Assembly (NCBI GenBank): GCA_022774485.1
Contig: JALFLX010000067.1
Span: forward strand, 1 to 12,225
DNA from: Bacilli bacterium
GTDB taxonomy: Bacteria; Bacillota_I; Bacilli_A; RFN20; CAG-288
Reading direction: 5' to 3'
Length of the DNA: 12,225 nt
Below are positions 7,630-12,225 of this stretch, in pieces. A model generated the notes under the pieces. The model saw only the letters and a program-made list of their open reading frames with translations. It was not told where the DNA came from and made no database searches. The position numbers and the translations under genes were made by a program. Position 1 is the stretch's first letter. Every line of letters starts with the position of its first letter.

Positions 7630-7872
7630 ATGGATATTTATGCGAAATTGAGAGAGATTCTCTGTCAGCAGATTAAGAGACGCAGCTTTGATATTGACGC
7701 TGTTACTCCTGAGACCAAACTCAACCAGTTAGGCTTAGATTCTTTAGATACCGCTGAGCTCGTCATCAACATCGAAGAGGAGTTCGAACTTCCCGAAGTC
7801 ACTCAGGAAGAGATGATGTCTATCGAGACTGTCAAAGATCTCAAAGAGTTGATCGAAAGAAAAAAAGCGTAA
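7630..7872 (+). CDS. acpP: Acyl carrier protein
   Basis: Small acidic carrier that holds growing acyl chains on a 4'-phosphopantetheine arm during fatty acid and phospholipid synthesis in the cytoplasm. At 80 aa it has the normal length. The attachment site is LGLDSLDTAEL, with Ser38 as the modified residue, preceded by helix 1 and the TPETKLNQ turn, and followed by the acidic recognition helix (INIEEEFELPE) and the final helix. The ATG at 7630 is preceded by GGAAAGGA about 8 bases upstream. It stands alone, divergent from the proS operon, with no other fatty acid genes in view, and ends 15 bp before the promoter of two tRNA genes. A specialised carrier for another pathway is possible, but the sequence looks like the housekeeping type. 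Confidence 0.95.
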   Translation: MDIYAKLREILCQQIKRRSFDIDAVTPETKLNQLGLDSLDTAELVINIEEEFELPEVTQEEMMSIETVKDLKELIERKKA

Positions 7873-7887
7873 AACTACAAAAAAATA

Positions 7888-7916
7888 TTGCAAATCCCCC
7901 CGGGGTTTGTTATATT
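7888..7916 (+). promoter_or_regulatory. Promoter of the tRNA-Asn/tRNA-Glu unit
   Basis: TTGCAA (7888-7893), 17-bp spacer, TATATT (7911-7916), with a TGT just before the -10 (7908-7910), which makes an extended -10. The inferred start is near 7922-7924, just before the first tRNA. The spacer holds an inverted repeat CAAATCCC/GGGTTTG. Confidence 0.75.
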
Positions 7917-7926
7917 CTTTAACGCT

Positions 7927-8002
7927 GCCTACTTAGCTCAGTTGGTAGAGCAACCGGCCGTTAACCGGTAGGTCGTAGGTCCGAGTCCTACAGTAGGCGC
8001 CA
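7927..8002 (+). tRNA. tRNA-Asn (GTT)
   Basis: Full 76-nt cloverleaf with encoded CCA. The acceptor stem GCCTACT pairs with AGTAGGC, with G as discriminator. The D-arm contains AGCTCAGTTGGTAGAGC. The anticodon stem ACCGG/CCGGT encloses CCGTTAA with anticodon GTT at 7960-7962. The T-arm GTAGG...CCTAC has a TCCGAGT loop instead of the usual TTCGA(A/T)T form. Confidence 0.96.
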
Positions 8003-8011
8003 TTCTTCCAA

Positions 8012-8087
8012 GGCCTGGTGGAGAAGTGGTTAACTCACATCCCTTTCAAGGATGCATTCACGGGTTCAAACCCCGTCCAGGTCACCA
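8012..8087 (+). tRNA. tRNA-Glu (TTC)
   Basis: Full 76-nt cloverleaf with encoded CCA, nine bases after tRNA-Asn and co-transcribed with it. The acceptor stem GGCCTGG pairs with CCAGGTC (one G-T wobble), discriminator A. The anticodon stem CATCC/GGATG encloses CTTTCAA with anticodon TTC at 8045-8047. The T-arm is CGGG TTCAAAC CCCG. Confidence 0.96.
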
Positions 8088-8100
8088 CTGAACACAAAGT

Positions 8101-8131
8101 AGCTCGGCAATGCCGAGCTTTTTTGTTTTTT
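8101..8131 (+). terminator. Intrinsic terminator of the tRNA unit
   Basis: An 8-bp perfect stem AGCTCGGC/GCCGAGCT with loop AAT is followed by a U-tract TTTTTTGTTTTTT. It lies 13 bp after the CCA of tRNA-Glu. Confidence 0.93.
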
Positions 8132-8407
8132 ACAACATTTATTTGCTTGACAACTTTTAAAAAATAATACAAGTTTTTAAATAAATTTCAAAGTTTGTAA
8201 AAATGATATTGGGGTGAACTTTAAATTGGTAACCAGAATTTATACACTTTACCTCTGTCCTTTCTTTTGAAAGCAAATGATAGATTCATCGTTTTTGATT
8301 TCGTAATTCATTTCTTTTTTTGTCAAAACGCGATAAAGAGACAAAAGATATCATATTGTTTCAGAAAAAGATAAAACATTCGAAAAATTTCACTTTTCTT
8401 GATTTTT

Positions 8408-8436
8408 TTGAAAAATGAAAAAGAATTCGTTATCTT
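8408..8436 (+). promoter_or_regulatory. Candidate promoter of the enoate reductase/aconitase X operon
   Basis: TTGAAA (8408-8413) and TATCTT (8431-8436) are 17 bp apart. The start would be near 8443, giving a 5' leader of about 110 nt. Other A/T-rich hexamers such as TATAAA at 8524-8529 lack a proper -35. Confidence 0.3.
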
Positions 8437-8542
8437 TCTAATGTCTTTCTCCTCTTTAAGGAAAAAGTTACAAATCATAAATGTTTGCTACGTATCGTTT
8501 TATTTCATTTTCACCCATAATTTTATAAAATATCTGTAGCAA

Positions 8543-8550
8543 TTAGGAGG
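8543..8550 (+). promoter_or_regulatory. Consensus ribosome binding site of the enoate reductase gene
   Basis: A full TTAGGAGG stands five bases before the ATG at 8555, which settles the start and predicts efficient translation. Confidence 0.85.
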
Positions 8551-8554
8551 AATT

Positions 8555-10606
8555 ATGGAAGAAAAGTATCAAGCGCTGTTTACCCCTTGGAAGATTCGTG
8601 ATGTCGAGATTAAAAACCGCATTGTCATGACTTCGATGGGAGGAACTTCCCTCTTCGGTTGGATGGAAATTAACCATTTCGACAAAGAGGCGAGCAAGTT
8701 TATTTTGGATAAGGCAAAAAACAATGTCGGTTTGATTTTGCCTGGAATTCAACCAATCTACAACCCGATGTTAGGCCAGTGGCTCTATCGCAAGAAAGGC
8801 ATGTATCGCAAGCTCAAAGAGTTTATGAAAGAAGTCCATGCCACCGGTGCGAAGCTTTTCATTCAACTCACGGCAGGCTTTGGAAGAAGCTTCACCATCT
8901 CTCCGATGATGGAGACGCTCTACAAAAATCCGGTTTTAAGAACTGTGAGCAAACCGTTCATGAACTTCGATAAAATCTGTGCTTCTTCTAGCGAGAGTCC
9001 GAATGTCTGGTCTGATCATGTCCCCTCCAAAGCGATGACTGTCAAAGATATTCAAAAGTTCATCGTCGCGTTTGGAAAGACGGCAAAACTATTAAAAGAT
9101 GCCGATGTCGACGGTGTTGAAATTCACGCGGTCCACGAAGGTTACCTTTTGGATCAGTTCACTCTTCCTTATATCAATAAGAGAACAGATGAATACGGCG
9201 GAAGCTTTGAAAATCGCTACCGTTTCCCAGTCGAGATTGTCAAAGAGATCAAACGTGTCTGCGGTGAAGATTTCCCTGTCTCCTTGCGTTTCTCTGTCGA
9301 GAGCAAAGCCAAAGGATTCCGTCAGGGTGCGCTTCCGGGCGAAGAGTATCAGGAAGCCGGAAGAGATTTAGAAGAGGCGAAGAAAGCAGCTCGCTATCTT
9401 CAGGATGCCGGTTACGATATGCTCAACTGCGATAACGGAACTTATGATTCTTGGTATTGGGCACATCCTCCGATCTACATGCCAGAAAACTGCAACTTAG
9501 AATCAGTGGAAGCCATTAAGAATTCTGTCACTGTTCCGATTGTCTGCGCCGGTAGAATGGATCCGGAAGTCGGCGCGAGAGAAGTCGCTGCTGGAAGACT
9601 TGACGCGGTCGGATTCGCTCGCCCGTTCTTAGCCGATGGCGCTTGGGTGACGAAGCTTATGGAAGGCCGTGAGGAGGACATCAGACCTTGTATCTGCTGC
9701 CACAGCGGTTGTTTCAACATGTGCCGTTACAAAGGAAGTGCCAATGATCAAGACCTCTCCGATTCTCTTCACATGGCTCGTTGCGCTGTTAATGCTGAAA
9801 CAATGCAGACAAACAAGCATCACCTTGTCAAAGCGAAGAAAGCGAAGAAAGTTGTCATTGTCGGCGGCGGTATCGGCGGTATGGAAGTAGCTAGAGTCTT
9901 AAAACTCGAGGGTCATGAGCCGGTCATCTATGAGAAGAGTGATCATCTCGGTGGTATCTTTGTTGAAGCCTCAAAAGCTCAGTTCAAAGGAAAACTTAGA
10001 GAGTTGATCGCTTATTATCTCCATCAGATGGAAGAACTTCACATTGAAATTCACCTCAACACCGAAGTGAAAGACCTCCACGATTACCCGGCGGATGAAT
10101 ACGTCATCGCGACAGGAAGCAAACCGAGAACGTTGAAAGTCCCAGGCATTGAGAGAGCATTAGAGGCTTGCGAATATTTGGATGGAAAAGAGGTTGGTCA
10201 GAAAGTCGCTGTCATCGGCGGTGGTCTCACCGGATGTGAAATCGCCTATGAGCTCTTCTTAGAAGGAAAAGAACCTATCATCGTTGAGATGCTCGATGAT
10301 TTAGTCAGACAAAAAGGTGTCTGTATGGCAAATAGCCAGTATCTGAGAGACTTCTTTGCTTGGAAGAAAGTCCCTGTCTACCTTGAGACGAAGTTGAAAG
10401 AGGTGAGAGAAAATGAGATTGTCGTCACTGATAAAGAAGGAAAAGACTTCACAATTCCCTGCGACTCTGTCATCACTTCTACCGGATATATTCCGACTCC
10501 CTTACAGACAGATGAAAAACACATTCACCTTGTCGGCGACTGTGAACATGTCGGAAACATGCGTTCAGTCATCTGGGGTGCTTATGAGACGGCCATGAAG
10601 ATTTGA
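8555..10606 (+). CDS. 2-enoate reductase-like FMN/Fe-S/FAD oxidoreductase
   Basis: Cytoplasmic flavoprotein of the 2-enoate reductase / 2,4-dienoyl-CoA reductase group. It takes electrons from NAD(P)H through FAD and a 4Fe-4S cluster to FMN and reduces an activated C=C bond. At 683 aa it has the normal length. Domains: old-yellow-enzyme TIM barrel (about 5-370) with VEIHAVHEGYLLDQF (188-202), NKRTDEYGGSFENRYRF (208-224) and RQGALPGEEYQEAGRD (256-271), a form I associate with enoate reductases such as clostridial cinnamate reductase more than with dienoyl-CoA reductase; cluster ligands Cys379, Cys382, Cys386, Cys410; FAD-binding GGGIGG (437-442); NAD(P)-binding GGGLTG (555-560); C-terminal TGYIPTP and LVGDC flavin motifs. 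The gap before Cys410 is longer than the roughly 12 residues usual in the family, and extra cysteines sit at 381 and 390. It is the first gene of an operon, 13 bp before the aconitase X large subunit. The true substrate is unknown; a bile-acid-type or dienoyl-CoA substrate is possible but less favoured by context. Confidence 0.88.
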   Translation: MEEKYQALFTPWKIRDVEIKNRIVMTSMGGTSLFGWMEINHFDKEASKFILDKAKNNVGLILPGIQPIYNPMLGQWLYRKKGMYRKLKEFMKEVHATGAKLFIQLTAGFGRSFTISPMMETLYKNPVLRTVSKPFMNFDKICASSSESPNVWSDHVPSKAMTVKDIQKFIVAFGKTAKLLKDADVDGVEIHAVHEGYLLDQFTLPYINKRTDEYGGSFENRYRFPVEIVKEIKRVCGEDFPVSLRFSVESKAKGFRQGALPGEEYQEAGRDLEEAKKAARYLQDAGYDMLNCDNGTYDSWYWAHPPIYMPENCNLESVEAIKNSVTVPIVCAGRMDPEVGAREVAAGRLDAVGFARPFLADGAWVTKLMEGREEDIRPCICCHSGCFNMCRYKGSANDQDLSDSLHMARCAVNAETMQTNKHHLVKAKKAKKVVIVGGGIGGMEVARVLKLEGHEPVIYEKSDHLGGIFVEASKAQFKGKLRELIAYYLHQMEELHIEIHLNTEVKDLHDYPADEYVIATGSKPRTLKVPGIERALEACEYLDGKEVGQKVAVIGGGLTGCEIAYELFLEGKEPIIVEMLDDLVRQKGVCMANSQYLRDFFAWKKVPVYLETKLKEVRENEIVVTDKEGKDFTIPCDSVITSTGYIPTPLQTDEKHIHLVGDCEHVGNMRSVIWGAYETAMKI

Positions 10607-10619
10607 AAGGATTAATCAC

Positions 10620-11918
10620 ATGTATAAACCATTGATGACACTGACTCCTGAACAGCAGGAGATCTTAGACGGAAAGCAGGGTGAAACGAGAGCTAAAATG
10701 ATGGAAGTTGTCGTCCGTTATGGCGATATCTTCCATGCGGATAAGCTCTTAGATATCACTCATAAAAAATCTCACTTTGTCACGAGCTTTGGCCTCAGTA
10801 TGTTAAAGCCTGTCTATCCTTTGATGGATGAGCTTATCGCCGCTGGCTGCAAGGTGGAAGAAGGCTTCACCATGGACCCGAGACCTCTCGATTATGAGAA
10901 TGTCTCCTGTGGACCTTTGGAACGTTTTGTCTTCTCCGGAATTATGTATGGAAAGCAGAAAGATTATGAGGCACAGCTTGAGAAGATCGGCCTTGATGAT
11001 AAGGACGGCTTCACTTGCACCAGCTACTTGAGAGAAAACGGAAACACTCCGAAATATAAGGATATCTTAGCGTGGTCTGAATCCTCTGCTGTCGTCTTTG
11101 CAAACTCTGTTTTAGGCGCGAGATGCAATCGTAACTCTGGTATCTTAGATACCATTTGCTCTATTCTCGGTGTTGTTCCAAACTTCGGATTTACAACGGA
11201 TGAAGGAAGAAAAGCAACTTGGAAAGTGATTGTCAAAACGACTAAAAAACCAGAAGCTCAGATTTTAGGTTCTGCAATCGGTATTAAGGTTCAGGAAGAA
11301 GTCCCTTATGTCATCGGTCTTGACAAGTATTTAGATGAGCTTCCTTCAGAGGATACCATCGCCTATCTTAAGGATTTCGGTGCGGCCACTGCATCTAATG
11401 GCGCAGTGGGTCTTTATCACATCGACAAGATCACACCGGAAGCTAAGGAGCTTGGAGAATCCTTAATCAGAGAAGATGCGAAAGAATATGTCATCGATGA
11501 TGCGGAGCTTGAGCGTGTCTACAAGTCTTATCCGATCATGTGGAAGAAAAAAGATGCTAAGCCTCACAAAGCCTTTATCGGCTGCCCGCATCTCAACTTA
11601 AAACAGCTGGAAGATTGGACTAAGAATATGGTCGCTGCCTTGAAAGAGCAAAACAGAGAAAAGCTTGTCATCAACACTGTCTTCACCGCTTCTCCAAAGG
11701 TCATCGAGCTCTTCAAGAAGAGTGAATCTTATCCGCTGTTTTTGAAGACTGGCGCTCACTTAAGCTATATCTGCCCGCTCATGTATCTTGATAACCCTAT
11801 CGCTGGTTCAAAACCGATCATCACCAACTCTAACAAATTGAGAACGTATACCAAAGCTCGTTATTACAAAGATGAAGAGATCTTAGCAATCATCACCGGA
11901 AAGGAGCAGTGCAAATGA
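10620..11918 (+). CDS. Aconitase X large (catalytic, Fe-S) subunit
   Basis: Member of the AcnX/DUF521 hydro-lyase family, relatives of aconitase that eliminate water from hydroxy acids. Known members act on cis-3-hydroxy-L-proline (bacteria) or 5-phosphomevalonate (archaea). The 432 residues match the separate large subunit (about 400) of two-subunit enzymes. Signatures: LTPEQQEILDGKQGE (8-22), FTCTSYL (131-137), ILAWSESSAVVFANSVLGARCN (149-170), FIGCPHL (319-325), ICPL (384-387) and ITNSNKLRTY (401-410). Cys133, Cys322 and Cys385 are the likely cluster ligands. Differences from the usual family motifs (TCTSYL for TCAPYL, GARCNRNSG for GARTNREG) suggest an unusual substrate. The start ATG has AAAGGA about 8 bases upstream, 13 bp after the enoate reductase. 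The stop overlaps the small subunit start as ATGA. The family is sure, the substrate is not. Confidence 0.92.
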   Translation: MYKPLMTLTPEQQEILDGKQGETRAKMMEVVVRYGDIFHADKLLDITHKKSHFVTSFGLSMLKPVYPLMDELIAAGCKVEEGFTMDPRPLDYENVSCGPLERFVFSGIMYGKQKDYEAQLEKIGLDDKDGFTCTSYLRENGNTPKYKDILAWSESSAVVFANSVLGARCNRNSGILDTICSILGVVPNFGFTTDEGRKATWKVIVKTTKKPEAQILGSAIGIKVQEEVPYVIGLDKYLDELPSEDTIAYLKDFGAATASNGAVGLYHIDKITPEAKELGESLIREDAKEYVIDDAELERVYKSYPIMWKKKDAKPHKAFIGCPHLNLKQLEDWTKNMVAALKEQNREKLVINTVFTASPKVIELFKKSESYPLFLKTGAHLSYICPLMYLDNPIAGSKPIITNSNKLRTYTKARYYKDEEILAIITGKEQCK

Positions 11919-12225
11919 AAGAGTTCAAAGGACGTGTCCTCTTCGGAGGAAATTTCAAAGGCGAAGCAGTCGTGAGCCATCACGGATTTAACACCCTCGC
12001 CAGCTTCCAAAGCAGCGCTCTCAGCCCTGTTTGCAAGAAAGTCATCGTCGGAGATCAGAACAACCCGGATCTCTATAAGAAAGATATCACTGGAAAAGTT
12101 CTTTGTCTTCCTCAGACCATCGGTTCCACCACGGGCGGTATGGTTATTCAGACAGTTGCTGTCCGCTCTTTAGCTCCTTCTGTCTGGCTCTTTTCTAAAC
12201 CGATTGATCCTTTAGCGGCTAGTGG
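11915..12225 (+). CDS. Aconitase X small subunit (DUF126), partial at right edge
   Basis: Swivelling-domain subunit that completes the active site of two-subunit aconitase X enzymes. 103 codons are visible and the family is usually about 130-140 aa, so the end is missing. It begins MKEFKGRVLFGG with the GEAVVS strand (16-21). The family core follows: ITGKVLCLPQTIGSTTGG (58-75), where GST matches the Gly-Ser of the conserved active-site loop, and then a segment reading SVWLFSKPIDPLAASG. The usual loop reads PSGRGS, so QTIGSTTGG is again a deviation next to the proposed catalytic serine. Shine-Dalgarno AAGGAG is eight bases upstream inside the large-subunit gene, and the starts are coupled by ATGA. 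No stop occurs before the window ends. Confidence 0.9.
   Translation, partial: MKEFKGRVLFGGNFKGEAVVSHHGFNTLASFQSSALSPVCKKVIVGDQNNPDLYKKDITGKVLCLPQTIGSTTGGMVIQTVAVRSLAPSVWLFSKPIDPLAAS

Larger units (their letters stand above)
8132..8554 (+). other. AT-rich gene-free region before the enoate reductase operon
   Basis: About 420 bp with no ORF of note and a base composition clearly more A/T-rich than the flanking genes. It contains a small palindrome TGGTAACCA at 8227-8235, which could be an operator, long A and T runs that may bend DNA, and one plausible promoter (8408-8436). I see no RNA gene, insertion sequence end or attachment site. It probably carries control signals of the downstream operon, but nothing conclusive can be read. 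Confidence 0.5.

Noticed and set aside
8147..8175. Promoter from the TTGACA at 8147-8152
   Set aside because: A consensus -35 is present, but at 16-18 bp there is no acceptable -10. The nearest TAATAC and TACAAG are too close.
8320..8354. Promoter from TTGTCA and TATCAT
   Set aside because: The spacing is 23 bp, too long for a sigma-A promoter.
1944..11918. Mycoplasma-type genetic code (TGA as Trp), suggested by Mollicutes-like features
   Set aside because: Several genes end at TGA exactly at family-typical lengths and at coupled ATGA or TGATG junctions, and tryptophan is coded by TGG.
1..12225. CRISPR array, insertion sequence, phage genes or defence system
   Set aside because: No regularly spaced repeats, transposase or terminal inverted repeats, and no nuclease, toxin or structural phage proteins are encoded in the window.

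Overview
The window looks like part of a chromosome from a low-to-moderate GC member of Bacillota, probably class Bacilli and perhaps a gut lineage near the Erysipelotrichales or uncultured Mollicutes-like orders. The placement is an inference. It rests on strong AGGAGG-type ribosome binding sites, sigma-A type promoters, tRNA genes with encoded CCA, a short eukaryote/archaea-like prolyl-tRNA synthetase, and AT-rich spacers between genes of medium GC. TGA is used as a stop (proS, pepP, the enoate reductase, the aconitase X large subunit), so the code is standard and not the Mycoplasma code.

Minus-strand block, 1 to 7515. Read in transcription order it holds a membrane-anchored degenerate GGDEF/EAL protein, prolyl-tRNA synthetase (proS), a long Xaa-Pro aminopeptidase and the tRNA methyltransferase trmL. 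These are packed with a 21-bp gap, a TGATG overlap and an ATGA overlap, so they are very probably one operon. Directly after trmL comes a strong promoter, about 170 nt of structured non-coding sequence and an intrinsic terminator, and then a transketolase gene that runs off the left edge. The non-coding element is either an independent small RNA or a transcription-attenuating leader of transketolase.

Plus-strand block, 7630 to 8131. Divergently transcribed from a compact intergenic region are an acyl carrier protein gene and then a tRNA-Asn/tRNA-Glu pair with its own extended -10 promoter and a terminator.

From 8132 to 8554 there is an AT-rich, gene-free stretch of about 420 bp. It leads to an accessory operon: a 2-enoate reductase-like flavoprotein (FMN barrel, Fe-S cluster, FAD/NAD module), the aconitase X large subunit, and the aconitase X small subunit (DUF126), which is cut by the right edge. 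The tight spacing (13 bp, then ATGA) suggests that an Fe-S hydro-lyase makes an enoate which the flavoprotein reduces. The substrate cannot be read from the window. This cluster and the non-coding element before transketolase are the two most interesting parts.
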